From NCBI GenBank assembly GCA_964347975.1, contig CAYGAY010000016.1, positions 1 through 64,000 on the forward strand: a stretch of DNA of 64,000 bases, given 5' to 3'. The position numbers were made by a program, and so were the translations under genes. Shown piece after piece: positions 27,857 through 37,028 of the stretch (positions are counted from its first letter, which is position 1; the number at the start of each line of letters is the position of its first letter). The notes below the pieces were generated by a model. That model did not search any database, was not told where the DNA came from, and worked only from the letters and a program-made list of their open reading frames with translations. The DNA is from Bin87 sp964347975. Lineage in GTDB: Bacteria; Chloroflexota; Dehalococcoidia; Lucifugimonadales; UBA3495.

Positions 27857-28891
27857 ATGCGCTTCGGTTCTTTTGTCTTTCCCGTCAGTCATCACCCGGA
27901 AAACGACTCTGCGATCATTGACAGTACGCTTGACGAGATCTTGCTTGCTGAAGAAATCGGAATGCACTCGGTATGGCTCACCGAACACCATTTCGACGGC
28001 GCGGCGGCCCATGCCGACCCGCTGGTGCTGGGCGCTGCCGTAGCCGCCCGAACCAAGAGCCTGAAAATCGGGTTCGCCGTCGTAGAGTTGGCTTTCCACC
28101 ATCCCGTTCGCCTTGCCGTGCAAACGGCGTTGCTGGACAACCTCAGCCATGGTCGGCTCATCGTGGGCACCGGGCGTGGCTCCGCTTACAACCACTACGA
28201 ATACATCGGATTCGGCATCACCATGGATGACGGCATCGCTCGCCTGGACGAAGCTGAGGATCTATTGGTCAAAGCCTGGACCGGCGAGGATCTACGATAT
28301 AGCGGCGATCACTGGAAAGTGGAGTTCCCTTTGCTACGCCCGCGACCCTATCAGACACCCCATCCTCCCCTGATTCGGGCTTGCATCAGCGAAGCGTCCG
28401 CCGTGAAGATGGCGGAAATCGGCCGGCCGGTGATGATTGGCATCCAGACCTTGCCGACCTTGCAGGCCCGCCTGGAGCGTTACCGCGCCACCATGCTGGG
28501 CGCCGGCTTTGCCGAGGAAGAAGCTGAGGCCAGGTTGGACCAGTGCTGGGCCTCTCGCGACCTGTTCGTCGCCGACAGCCACGACGAAGCGCTGGAAATC
28601 GCCGCCGCCGGGTTCGAGCGAGAGCGCACCCATTTCCGACGCGCCCGCGAGCTTTACAACCCCGGGGGGTTCCCGCCACCGGATCCAAACCGACCCGCGC
28701 CGGCCGGCGAGAGCCTGGAGCACTCCTTCATCGTAGGGACCCCGTCCCAAGTGGCCGAGCAAGTTGCCGAGATGCGCGATATTGGCGTTCGTAACCTGAT
28801 GCTGAAGCTTAATACCGGCGAGATGGACACCTGCAAAGTACAGAAATCCATGCGCCTCTTCGGTGAAAAGGTGATGCCGAAATTCACCTGA
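27857..28891 (+). CDS. LLM-class flavin-dependent oxidoreductase
   Basis: Bacterial-luciferase-like monooxygenase, 344 residues, beginning MRFGSFVFPVSHHPEND. The stretches VWLTEHHFDGAAAHADPLV, LLDNLSHGRLIVGTGRGSA and YQTPHPPLIRACISEAS place it near the alkanal-monooxygenase-like subgroup. The C-terminal region ends GEKVMPKF. GAGG precedes the ATG. Third of four family members in this window and distinct from the others. Confidence 0.9.
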   Translation: MRFGSFVFPVSHHPENDSAIIDSTLDEILLAEEIGMHSVWLTEHHFDGAAAHADPLVLGAAVAARTKSLKIGFAVVELAFHHPVRLAVQTALLDNLSHGRLIVGTGRGSAYNHYEYIGFGITMDDGIARLDEAEDLLVKAWTGEDLRYSGDHWKVEFPLLRPRPYQTPHPPLIRACISEASAVKMAEIGRPVMIGIQTLPTLQARLERYRATMLGAGFAEEEAEARLDQCWASRDLFVADSHDEALEIAAAGFERERTHFRRARELYNPGGFPPPDPNRPAPAGESLEHSFIVGTPSQVAEQVAEMRDIGVRNLMLKLNTGEMDTCKVQKSMRLFGEKVMPKFT

Positions 28892-28920
28892 CCTTCATCG
28901 CGGGCCGATATTGCGCTGGC

Positions 28921-30087
28921 TTACAGCGCTCTAACCATGGCGTCCAAGCGCTCCAATGCCTTGCTGATATTCTCCTGGCTGTTGGCATAGGACAGCCGCA
29001 CGTAGCCTTCACCGAACTCGCCGAAAGCGGCTCCGGACAGCAATGCCACTCCGGCTTCCTGCATCGCCCGTTCCTCAAACTCGGCGCTGGTCAAACCGGT
29101 TTCCCGGATGCTGGGGAAGGCGTAGAAAGCTCCTTCCGGCTCGGGGCAGTTGATGCCGGAAATGGACTGCAATCCGTCGGCGATGAGGCGCCGGCGTCGG
29201 GCGAACTCGGCCGTCATTTCCTGCACCTCGTCCTGGGGACCGTCCAACGCGGCCACGCCGGCGATCTGGCTGAAGGATGCCGCGCAGGACACGCTGTTGG
29301 TGGCCAGACGCGATATGTGCGGCACCAGTTCTTCGGGCATGATCCCGTAGCCCAACCGCCAACCGGTCATGGCGTAGCTCTTTGAGAAGCCGTCCAGGAT
29401 GATGGTACGTTCCGCCATTCCAGGCAGCGCGGCGATGCTGTGATGTTCACCGGAGTACAGGATGTCCTTGTAAATTTCGTCGGACATCACGTACATATCC
29501 GGGTGCTTCCGCACCACGTCAGCGATGGTTTCGAGTTCTTCCAAAGTAAAGGCAGAGCCGCAGGGGTTCTCCGGCGAATTAACAATGAGCAAGCGGGTTC
29601 GTTCGTTGACCATTTCCGGCAGGCGGGTCAAGTCGGGATGGTAGGCCCGCTCCTCGAGCAATTGCATCGGCACGGCTTTGGCGCCGCTGAACTCGATCAT
29701 TGACTCGTAAATCGGAAAACCGGGGTTGGGATAGATCACTTCCGCGCCGGCTTCGGCAATAGCCAGCAAAACGTAGAACATGATTGGCTTTGCGCCCGGC
29801 GTCACCACGACCTGCTCCCAATCGGTATCAATTCCGCGGACCTCGCGGCTGTTTCGGGCCACAGCCTGACGCAACTCGGGCAGCCCAGGAGTGGGGCCGT
29901 AATGGGTGTAACCGTCCTGCAGGGCCTTCATACCGGCCTGGACGATATGGGCCGGAGTTTCGAAATCCGGCTCACCGATCTCAAGGTGAACGATTTCCCG
30001 GCCCTGCGCTTCCAGGGCACGTGCTTTAGCCAGCACTTCGAAGGCGGATTCAGTTCCCAAACGGCTCATACGGGTGGCTATAGACAT
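28921..30087 (-). CDS. PLP-dependent aminotransferase, class I/II
   Basis: Fold-type-I aminotransferase of 388 residues, close to aspartate/aromatic aminotransferases. Visible are NSPENPCGSAF, the cofactor region DEIYKDI, and the Schiff-base lysine in DGFSKSYAMTGWRLGY near residue 232, plus the C-terminal Arg in YVRLSYANS. It runs convergently to the preceding flavin oxidoreductase (30 nt apart). Substrate specificity not assigned. Confidence 0.9.
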   Translation of the reverse strand: MSIATRMSRLGTESAFEVLAKARALEAQGREIVHLEIGEPDFETPAHIVQAGMKALQDGYTHYGPTPGLPELRQAVARNSREVRGIDTDWEQVVVTPGAKPIMFYVLLAIAEAGAEVIYPNPGFPIYESMIEFSGAKAVPMQLLEERAYHPDLTRLPEMVNERTRLLIVNSPENPCGSAFTLEELETIADVVRKHPDMYVMSDEIYKDILYSGEHHSIAALPGMAERTIILDGFSKSYAMTGWRLGYGIMPEELVPHISRLATNSVSCAASFSQIAGVAALDGPQDEVQEMTAEFARRRRLIADGLQSISGINCPEPEGAFYAFPSIRETGLTSAEFEERAMQEAGVALLSGAAFGEFGEGYVRLSYANSQENISKALERLDAMVRAL

Positions 30088-30455
30088 GGTTGGCTATCCC
30101 TCGAAACAGCGTGTGCATCTCAGCAAGTAGTCGCGCCGCAAGGTTACCATACCCCGGCTGCTTGCGGCCCGCCGTTGGGACGCCAATATGCAAGGGCCAG
30201 CTCCACTTAACCTGTCATTCCACGCTCGCCGCAGGCGGGCGATGAAATCTCGTTCTGGCGGCGCCGGCTTGCGGCGAGGGTCTTGCCGGAGCGGTTGTTG
30301 CTACGCCGACGGGATTGCCACGCTACTCACGCAATGACAAAAGCGACTTTGAAAAGGCCCCGCGTAGTTCACTGGAACGGGTGGTAAGGTCGCAATATGC
30401 TGTTAGAATATTCATCGCTGAGTACAGCGTCCGACCAGCAGCAAAGGGGGGCATA
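30088..30455. other. Intergenic region with dispersed repeat
   Basis: No gene is supported before 30456. A family A repeat copy covers 30212-30339; the rest is unremarkable. Confidence 0.6.
30212..30339. repeat. Dispersed repeat family A, copy 2
   Basis: Begins CTGTCATTCCACG and ends CACGCAATGACAAAAG, with inner segments GAAATCTCGTTC and GGATTGCCACGC that mirror each other loosely. Similar to 8275-8400 and 50973-51090. Confidence 0.6.
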
Positions 30456-31148
30456 ATGAGGATTTTCCGGCGCCGTCGCCTCGAATCCGGCGGCGATGAT
30501 GCGGGAGAAAAACGAGGCGGCAGGGTACGTCCACCCCAGCAGTTCACCCCAATTCCCTGCTTGGACGGGTTGGTGTGGATCGAAGATGGATGTCTTCACA
30601 AATCCGGTATCGATACCAGCCAGTCCTTTCGCCTCCCGCTAAACGACGTATCGGATATCATCGCGGACTGGGATTTTTTCAAGGAGAATCCCACCCGCGC
30701 CGAGACCAAGCTGATGGTCCAGGGTCCGGTAGGACTGGTGAGGGCCAATTTTGGCGTACTCCAGTATTCGGGCATGATCAGCCTGACGGCGCACCTGCAC
30801 CATATCTATACAGATGAAGAGACTACGGAACTGGGGGAAACGTCCCTGGAAACCCCCGAATTGGTCGGGCCTTTCCAGTGTCGCCGGGGGATGATGTGGG
30901 CCGACCGCGACTTTGTTTACCTGGGGAAGTCGGTGTCATCCGACTCGGCCCGGGTTCCAATGTCCACCATCGACGGCGTGAAGGCGCACTGGGATCGCTC
31001 CATCGTCAACAATGGCCGACGCATCCGACTGGACGTCTTCAGCCGGCTGGGCGGATTGATGGGTTCGGAGTTTTCCGTAAAGCAGGCCTCCGGCGTTTTC
31101 GCTCTGGTGAACTACGTGAACCAACTACGCACCGCGCCGGCCCAGTGA
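30456..31148 (+). CDS. Hypothetical protein with duplicated PH-like domain
   Basis: A 230-residue soluble protein. After a basic N terminus (MRIFRRRRLESGGDD) it shows an internal repeat: GLVWIEDGCLHKSGIDTSQS then FRLPLNDVSDIIADWDF (first half), and MMWADRDFVYLGKSVSSDSA then RVPMSTIDGVKAHWD (second half). The alternating beta pattern ending in a Trp-Asp suggests two PH-like units. AAGGGGGG lies before the ATG at 30456. Function unknown. Confidence 0.55.
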   Translation: MRIFRRRRLESGGDDAGEKRGGRVRPPQQFTPIPCLDGLVWIEDGCLHKSGIDTSQSFRLPLNDVSDIIADWDFFKENPTRAETKLMVQGPVGLVRANFGVLQYSGMISLTAHLHHIYTDEETTELGETSLETPELVGPFQCRRGMMWADRDFVYLGKSVSSDSARVPMSTIDGVKAHWDRSIVNNGRRIRLDVFSRLGGLMGSEFSVKQASGVFALVNYVNQLRTAPAQ

Positions 31149-31215
31149 GCGCAAAAGGACGCTAGGCTCACAAGCCCGTTTGCCCCGTACCGCCGGCAGC
31201 GTCCGAGGTGAAGCG

Positions 31216-31502
31216 ATGGCCATACACGGCGAAATCCCTTACGAGGAAAAAAGCGTCGCGGCCAAGCTATCTATGACGCCAAAATCCGCCATCTGATTGG
31301 CCCGGAGGATGAGGATAAATTCGTCAAGACTGACGTCATCTCCGGCGACTACGAAATCGGCGACGATTGGATTGTCACCGGGCGCAAACTACGCGCCCGA
31401 CGGCCGGATGCAGGTATCCACACTATTCAGGGCCACCACACTCGTGTCCTGGTGATGCGCAGTCCGCGCGGGATTGCAAGCCGGGCAAGAGCAACGCAAT
31501 GA
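31216..31502 (+). pseudogene. Small gene with frameshift, coupled to aspartic protease
   Basis: Starts at ATG 31216 after GAGGTG: MAIHGEIPYEEK. After an A-tract (GAGGAAAAAAGCG) the downstream frame continues RGQAIYDAKIRHLIGPEDED and DVISGDYEIGDDWIVTGRKL to a TGA at 31500-31502. One extra A in the tract would restore a single 95-residue frame. The stop overlaps the next start in an ATGA arrangement. It could be a mutation, a sequencing error in the homopolymer, or programmed slippage. Function unknown. Confidence 0.55.
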
Positions 31503-31891
31503 CACACTACGGCGCAGTTACTCTCAACGCCCGCGAAGCCAGAGTAAATCTCACAGTGCACGGCGATAACGGTACATCCGAGGGCATCTCTTATATCGTT
31601 GATACCGGCGCAACGGTAGCGATGGTTCTACCCCAGGAAACCATTGACCGGCGTAATCTGCCCCCGGCCGATGATGCTGATATTGCAATCACCATGGCTG
31701 ACGGCGCCATCGACCACTACAATCTTTACATTGCCACAGCACTGTGGCATAGCCGTTTGCGAGAGATTGAAGTAGTTAACCTTGTCCCTGACCCGCTTAT
31801 AGGAGTGGACCTGCTCCAAGGCAGCAACCGCAGCGTTGACGCCGCGCCCGGCGGTCTAGTAACAATCACAGAACAGCCCGCTCCGTCCTGA
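31499..31891 (+). CDS. Clan AA (retropepsin-like) aspartic protease
   Basis: A 130-residue protein with one catalytic motif VDTGAT (Asp35) and a downstream LIGVDLL hydrophobic-Gly motif, as in single-domain retropepsin-like proteases that work as dimers. The start overlaps the upstream frame by 4 nt (ATGA), so the two genes are translationally coupled. Two relatives lie at 48223 and 53243. It lacks signal or membrane segments. Confidence 0.8.
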   Translation: MTHYGAVTLNAREARVNLTVHGDNGTSEGISYIVDTGATVAMVLPQETIDRRNLPPADDADIAITMADGAIDHYNLYIATALWHSRLREIEVVNLVPDPLIGVDLLQGSNRSVDAAPGGLVTITEQPAPS

Positions 31892-31919
31892 CGCGATTAT
31901 CAAGGAGTACATTCCAACA

Positions 31920-33110
31920 ATGCCACGCCAGAAAATCGTCCTCGCTTACTCCGGCGGCCTCGATACCTCGGTAGCCGTGCCGTGGCTCCAGGAAAACTAC
32001 GATGCCGACGTTATCACCTGCACCATCGACCTGGGCATGGTGGACCTGGAAACCATACGCCAGCGCGCCTACGCGGTTGGAGCCTCCGAAGCGGTGACCG
32101 TTGACGGTCGGGAGACGCTGGTCCAGGAGTTTCTGTGGCCGGCTCTCCGCGCCGGCGCCATCTACGAGGGCCAGTACCCCCTTGCTACCGCCCTGGGGCG
32201 GCCCCTCATTGCCAGATACCTGGCCGATGTCGCGCGGGAACATGGCGCTGACGCCGTGGCCCACGGATGCACGGGCAAGGGCAACGACCAGGTGCGCATC
32301 GAAGTCGGAGTGTCGGCCCTGGCTCCCGGAGTGGATCTGATCGCCCCCATCCGAGAGTGGGGCATGAATCGCGAGGATGAGGCGCTCTACGCCCGGGAAC
32401 GCAATCTTCCCATCGCTCCATCCAACAACAAGTACAGCACTGACGAGAACCTTTGGGGCCGCAGCGCCGAGGCCGGCGAGCTGGAAGACCCCTGGATCGA
32501 GCCGCCCGAGGACGCTTACGAATGGACCGTCAACCCCGCTGATGCTCCCAACGAGCCGGCTTATGTGGAAATCCGTTTCGATCAGGGCACCCCCACTGCC
32601 GTTGACGGCGAAGCCATGGCGGGAGTCGCAATGATCAGCCACCTTAACTCGCTGGCCGGCGCTCATGGTATCGGCCGGATCGACCACGTGGAGAACCGGT
32701 TGGTAGGCATCAAAAGTCGTGAAGTGTACGAATCGCCGGCTGCCGTCCTGTTTCACTCGGCGCATCGCGCCTTGGAGACCATGACGCTCTCCCGTGAGCA
32801 GAGCCGCTTCAAGGAACGCATTGCCCAAGAATACGCCGAGTTGGTCTATAACGGCCTGTGGTACACCGCTCACCGCCGCGACCTGGACGCCTACGTGGAC
32901 AGCACGCAGCGCCACGTATCGGGGAACATCCGCGTCCGTCTCCACAAAGGATCTTGCGTAGTCGTAGGACGGATCGCAGACCGGCCGTTGTACAACTACG
33001 GCCTAGCCACCTACGACCGCGCTGACGAGTTCGATCACAGGGCAGCCAAGGGTTTCATCGACATCTACGGCCTGCCGGTGCGGACGCAGCGGCGGCAGCA
33101 GGGGGATTAG
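31920..33110 (+). CDS. argG: Argininosuccinate synthase
   Basis: Joins citrulline and aspartate with ATP in arginine synthesis. The 396-residue product begins with the ATP pyrophosphatase P-loop AYSGGLDTSVA (residues 9-19) and keeps the substrate-binding stretches HGCTGKGNDQVR, NLWGRSAEAGELEDPW and GIGRIDHVENRLVGIKSREVYE. Length is normal. AAGGAG lies about 14 nt upstream of the ATG. An argD-like gene lies 0.7 kb away on the other strand. Confidence 0.96.
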   Translation: MPRQKIVLAYSGGLDTSVAVPWLQENYDADVITCTIDLGMVDLETIRQRAYAVGASEAVTVDGRETLVQEFLWPALRAGAIYEGQYPLATALGRPLIARYLADVAREHGADAVAHGCTGKGNDQVRIEVGVSALAPGVDLIAPIREWGMNREDEALYARERNLPIAPSNNKYSTDENLWGRSAEAGELEDPWIEPPEDAYEWTVNPADAPNEPAYVEIRFDQGTPTAVDGEAMAGVAMISHLNSLAGAHGIGRIDHVENRLVGIKSREVYESPAAVLFHSAHRALETMTLSREQSRFKERIAQEYAELVYNGLWYTAHRRDLDAYVDSTQRHVSGNIRVRLHKGSCVVVGRIADRPLYNYGLATYDRADEFDHRAAKGFIDIYGLPVRTQRRQQGD

Positions 33111-33151
33111 CTAACGGACGGGGAGTTGGCGTATCCGCACCCGTCCGTCTT

Positions 33152-33274
33152 CTACTTGAGCACAAATTCAACCGTGATGCGGGTGCCACGCACCGTTGCG
33201 CGCCCCCGACAGATTTCCGAGTCGATGATGATACGGACAAAGTTCATCTCACTGTGTCCTTGCGTCGTGTTCAT
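33152..33274 (-). pseudogene. Truncated DUF433 antitoxin-like gene
   Basis: Reads MNTTQGHSEMNFVRIIIDSE and continues ICRGRATVRGTRITVEFVLK before a TAG. DUF433 proteins start in the same way (RI..D..ICxGxxxxRGTRITVExVL) but run on for another 30-40 residues, which are absent. Its ATG overlaps the stop of the VapBC remnant (ATGA); an internal ATG at 33247 is closer to the family start. Confidence 0.65.
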
Positions 33275-33706
33275 ACCGTCGCCGCAATATCAGTTTGTAC
33301 AAAGTCCTTGCCCTTGAACAGCAGCGGCAGGCCGCGCACCGAGGCCAGCGCGTAGGCGAAGGTATCGCCGAAGTTCAGCGCAGCTGGATGCCGGGCATTG
33401 CCGTAGCGCCCGTTTTCCCCGTATAGTTCTTCCTGCCGAACTCTGGACTCTGGATTGGCCGGACCGTAAGGATGCTCCTTTCGATATTGACGCGCGCGCT
33501 CACGGATGGCCTCCCACCGCGCCTTTGCCTCAATTCGTTCCTCTTCGGTCAGCTGAGCCGGCGGAAGTATGTTGAGCAGGGATTGAAGTGCTTTCGCACC
33601 GCTTAGTTGCGGGCCGGCGGGCCCAGGTAGCCCAGTCGCCTGGCTACTTCTGCGGCGTACTCTTCGATGAGCGCTTCCGGCTCGTTGTTGTTGGCAGGAA
33701 GGCCAT
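33271..33706 (-). pseudogene. Collapsed vapBC toxin-antitoxin locus
   Basis: From ATG 33706 (GGAGG 8 nt upstream) the antitoxin start MAFLP continues only after a shift in a CAACAACAAC tract as NNNEPEALIEEYAAEVARRL. In the next frame an antitoxin C terminus follows (LTEEERIEAKARWEAIRERA, EELYGENG). This is fused directly to a PIN-toxin C terminus, GRYGNARHPAALNFGDTFAY and PLLFKGKDFVQTDI. The toxin's first two thirds, with its first acidic residues, are missing. So an internal deletion and at least one frameshift have fused VapB to the VapC tail. Not functional. Confidence 0.6.
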
Positions 33707-33800
33707 GGTCGAGTTTCCTCCGTAGCGGGGATATTCTGAACTGACGCCGGCGGCATTCCCGTGGGAGCGCCGCCGGCATATGTTCTGATCCCCAGGTGTC

Positions 33801-34991
33801 CTACAGATTGCCCAGGGCTTCGCTCAACCGGTTGACGCCCTCGTCGATCTCGTCTTCGGCGATGTTGAGCGCCGGCATGATGCGAACTGCATTGGGGCGC
33901 ACGCCGTTGAGCAACAGGCCGGAGGCTTCTGCGGCGTCCATCACCTGGGGCATGATATCGCTGTCAAACTGCACGGCGGCCAGCAGGCCCTTGCAGCGGA
34001 TCTCTTCCACGAACCCGTGGCGAGCCTTCAGCCCGTTCAGGCGATCATTCAGCACCACCTCCATGCGCTTCACATTACCCAGGACGTCGTTGTCCAGCAG
34101 GTAGCGGGTTCCGGCGGCGGCGGCGGCGGTAGTCAGCGCGTTGCCGCCGAAGGTGCTGCCGTGGTCGCCGTAGGTCAACGCCATGGCGTTCTCCTTGGAC
34201 AGGAATGCGCCGATGGGCACACCGTACCCCAGCCCCTTGGCCAGTACCATCACGTCCGGCTCCACGTCATATTCCTGGTGTCCGAACAGGCTGCCGAGCC
34301 GGCCCATACCGGTCTGCACTTCGTCCAATATCAACAGGATGTTGTTCTGGTCGCACCAGGTCCGCAGACGCTGGAAGTAGTCGTCATCGGGGATGTTGAC
34401 GCCTCCCTCGCCCTGCACCGGTTCCACCATCACTGCGACAGTGTTGTCGGTGGTGGCGTTCATCACCGCTTCCACGTCATTGAAATCGACGTAGGTGAAC
34501 CCTTCAGGAATGGGCTCGAACAACTCGTGGTAGTGAGGTTGACCGGTGGCCGCCACCGCGTTCATGGTGCGTCCGTGGAAGGAATTGAAAGCAGTGATCA
34601 CCTCATAGGCGCCGTTTTTGTGCAGCTTGCCGTAACGACGGGCGAGTTTAAGCGCGCCTTCGACGGCCTCCGCCCCGCTGTTGCAGAAAAACACTCGATC
34701 CATGCACGAGTTTTCGATCAACATCTCGGCTATGTCGAGTTGGGGCAAGGTGTAGAACTGGTTTGAGGTCTGAATCAGCGTTGCCGCCTGTTGGGCGATG
34801 GCTTCCACCACCACCGGCGGGCAGTGCCCCAGGTTGTCCACGGCCCAGCCAGCCACGAAGTCGATATATTCCTTGCCGTCGGCGTCCCACACTCGAGAGC
34901 CTTCGCCCCGCACGATAACCACCGGCCGGCGGCGTACAGTTTGCGCGTAGTATTTCTGCTCGATAGCGATATATTCAGCGTTGCTGGGCAT
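33801..34991 (-). CDS. argD: Class-III aminotransferase, acetylornithine aminotransferase-like
   Basis: PLP enzyme of 396 residues. Marks are the GAEAVEGALKLARRY cofactor region, FHGRTMNAVAATGQ, EPVQGEGGV, DEVQTGMGRLG, and the Schiff-base Lys in VLAKGLGYGVPIGAF near residue 251, then GSTFGGNAL. The best fit is acetylornithine/ornithine aminotransferase. argG nearby supports a role in arginine synthesis, but other omega-aminotransferase roles are possible. Confidence 0.85.
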   Translation of the reverse strand: MPSNAEYIAIEQKYYAQTVRRRPVVIVRGEGSRVWDADGKEYIDFVAGWAVDNLGHCPPVVVEAIAQQAATLIQTSNQFYTLPQLDIAEMLIENSCMDRVFFCNSGAEAVEGALKLARRYGKLHKNGAYEVITAFNSFHGRTMNAVAATGQPHYHELFEPIPEGFTYVDFNDVEAVMNATTDNTVAVMVEPVQGEGGVNIPDDDYFQRLRTWCDQNNILLILDEVQTGMGRLGSLFGHQEYDVEPDVMVLAKGLGYGVPIGAFLSKENAMALTYGDHGSTFGGNALTTAAAAAGTRYLLDNDVLGNVKRMEVVLNDRLNGLKARHGFVEEIRCKGLLAAVQFDSDIMPQVMDAAEASGLLLNGVRPNAVRIMPALNIAEDEIDEGVNRLSEALGNL

Positions 34992-35173
34992 GAGTAATCC
35001 GCTCCCTGTGAGTGTTTCGCTTTACGTGGCTCGGCAGATTGCCGCGGGGCCGGCCGACGCGCCCACCATTATACGCGATACCCCGCTATGAGGCGACGAC
35101 GGGAACATTCAGGGCGAACTTTTGGGACGCGCTTGAACGCCCCGGTGGTACTAAGAGCGCAGCGACCGGGATT

Positions 35174-35917
35174 TTATGCGTTCGGTTCTCCGTCGCTTGG
35201 CATGTCGTCCCGCAGACTGCGGCGACGGGAACGTGGACTGCGATCCGGAGCCGGGCCTGGAGGAGGTGAAGCCGGAGCGTCAGCGGTCTCGCCGGAGGTG
35301 GTATCGCTCACCGTGTCTGGCGATCCGCCGGGGTGGGTAGAGGGAACGTCCACAACATCAGCGCCTGACGGTTGCTCGTCCGAAGCCGGCTCCGGCGGTG
35401 GGGCGTATTGGGGGTTCGCTCGCCGGAAGTCCGCAAGGGCGGATTCCAGGTAGCGGTGCATCTCTTCCGGTTCCCGAACCTGGAGGGGGATGCGTCGCCG
35501 GTTGACGGTGTACACGCGCAGCGGGTCGCCCATGAAACCGCGGTCATTGGCCACCTCTCGGATGTCGCTGAAATGAATAGTGCGCCGTCGCGGAGTGCCC
35601 ATCATGATAATTAGCGCATCCGAATATACGCGATACTGCCTCGGCGACGTAAGCCACGAATAAGCGCCCACGCCCAGACCGACCAGTATCAGCAACCACG
35701 CGCCACTGCCTCCCCCGCCGCTGGACGCCGGTGTTTCGCCTTCGCCTTGCGATTCAACCTGCGCCGCCGTTTCGGCTGGGACGTCGCCGCCGCTTCGTGC
35801 ATCCATGAACAATTGATAGAGGCCGAAAAGTATGACGGCGGCAGCGAGGATCAGCGTGAGATTGAATCTCACACGGCTGGGCGCCCAATAAATCAGAGTG
35901 GTTTCGGGCTGTTGCAT
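35174..35917 (-). CDS. Membrane protein with PH-like domain
   Basis: A 247-residue protein with two membrane segments (LTLILAAAVILFGLYQLFM and AWLLILVGLGVGAYSWL). They are separated by a Gly/Ser-rich loop and followed by a bacterial-PH-like domain (YRVYSDALIIMMGTPRRRTI, FSDIREV). A Pro-rich, disordered, basic tail ends the protein. Function unknown; such domains often sense membrane lipids. Confidence 0.6.
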   Translation of the reverse strand: MQQPETTLIYWAPSRVRFNLTLILAAAVILFGLYQLFMDARSGGDVPAETAAQVESQGEGETPASSGGGGSGAWLLILVGLGVGAYSWLTSPRQYRVYSDALIIMMGTPRRRTIHFSDIREVANDRGFMGDPLRVYTVNRRRIPLQVREPEEMHRYLESALADFRRANPQYAPPPEPASDEQPSGADVVDVPSTHPGGSPDTVSDTTSGETADAPASPPPGPAPDRSPRSRRRSLRDDMPSDGEPNA

Positions 35918-36058
35918 GCTGTATTGGCACCTGTTGCAAGTAGGTTGACTGGACGCCCGGACATTGGTGAAGCTGCCGTTGCGACAGCGAATATGTTACC
36001 ACATGGCGCGATGATAAAATTACCTCTGAACGCAACCGCCTGGGTGGAGGGCCGGAAA

Positions 36059-36394
36059 ATGCTGAACTTGAGTGCTGACGAACAGGCCTGGCTGGACGAA
36101 TACTGCCGGCAGCTAGAAGAGAAGTTCCCCGGCCTGGTGGAGGACATCATCATCTTCGGGCCATACGCCCGCGGGATTTCTGACCCGGACGTGGATTTCA
36201 ACACGCTGGTGCTTATCAAGGAGGACGATCGCAAGAAAGCGGAGGAAGTCGCCGATCTGGGCATTCTGCTGGACGTGACCACCTTTTTCGTAGCGCCGAC
36301 GATTTTCCCGTTCACCATGGCGGAGTGGAAAGAATCCAAGCGCATCAACGGCTGGATTTACAACCTGACCAAAGACGGGGTTAGCGCACTGTGA
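36059..36394 (+). CDS. MNT-type nucleotidyltransferase antitoxin
   Basis: A 111-residue minimal nucleotidyltransferase. The core motif reads FGPYARGISDPDVDFNTLVL: Pro replaces the usual Ser of GSxxxG, while the DxD metal ligands (Asp44, Asp46) remain. GGAGG lies 8 nt before the ATG at 36059; an earlier ATG (36011) has no such site. The stop overlaps the next GTG start by 4 nt. MNT/HEPN pairs are toxin-antitoxin systems in which the MNT partner AMPylates or restrains the HEPN RNase. Confidence 0.78.
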   Translation: MLNLSADEQAWLDEYCRQLEEKFPGLVEDIIIFGPYARGISDPDVDFNTLVLIKEDDRKKAEEVADLGILLDVTTFFVAPTIFPFTMAEWKESKRINGWIYNLTKDGVSAL

Positions 36395-36795
36395 GCGAAG
36401 CCCTGGCAATAGCGGAGTGGCAGCGGGGTGAAGCCTGCCGGCAAGTCGCCCGGCTTTGTCTCCAGCACGGTTTCTACGGCGACGCTGTCTCGCGGGCCTA
36501 TTACGCGGCATTCCATGCCGCCAAAGCGCCGTTAGCTCTGTATGACATCAGCACCCGAAATCATCGTGGCGTAAACAGTTTGTTCAGCTTGCAGATTGTA
36601 AAGCCAGGATTGGTTGAAGATAACTGGGGCTCTGTAATCGGGCAACTCTCCCCGTTGCGCATAGCTGCGGATTACCGCGTTGACAGAGTATTCAGCGAAA
36701 CTGACGCGGTGAGAGCCTGTGCTCGGGCTGATGACTTCGCCACCCGTATCCATGCCCTGCTTACCGGCAGCATCGCCCCCGAACGTCTCCGGTAG
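36391..36795 (+). CDS. HEPN-domain toxin
   Basis: A 134-residue helical protein with the HEPN signature SRAYYAAFHAAKAPL near residues 38-52, which contains an R-x6-H pattern compatible with the HEPN RNase motif. The start is GTG, overlapping the MNT stop (GTGA), which ensures coupled translation. Expected to be an RNase toxin held by the upstream MNT protein. Confidence 0.78.
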   Translation: MSEALAIAEWQRGEACRQVARLCLQHGFYGDAVSRAYYAAFHAAKAPLALYDISTRNHRGVNSLFSLQIVKPGLVEDNWGSVIGQLSPLRIAADYRVDRVFSETDAVRACARADDFATRIHALLTGSIAPERLR

Positions 36796-37028
36796 CGACG
36801 TAATTGAAGCTGCCAAATTGGATCCACCTCAGGCGGTACAATGCCGCCGGCATTACTCGGTAGAGGACAATAATCTGTGAAGGGCTACATTTCGGTAGTT
36901 TGATTGCGGGAACCCAGCGTACTGCGCGCTCCAGAGAAATGGCCGTGCCCTGTCCATAGCCGACCGGGCGCCCCTATAATGCTCACATCGCGTTGAGCAT
37001 CGCAGTTGAACAACCATGGAGTTCCCTC

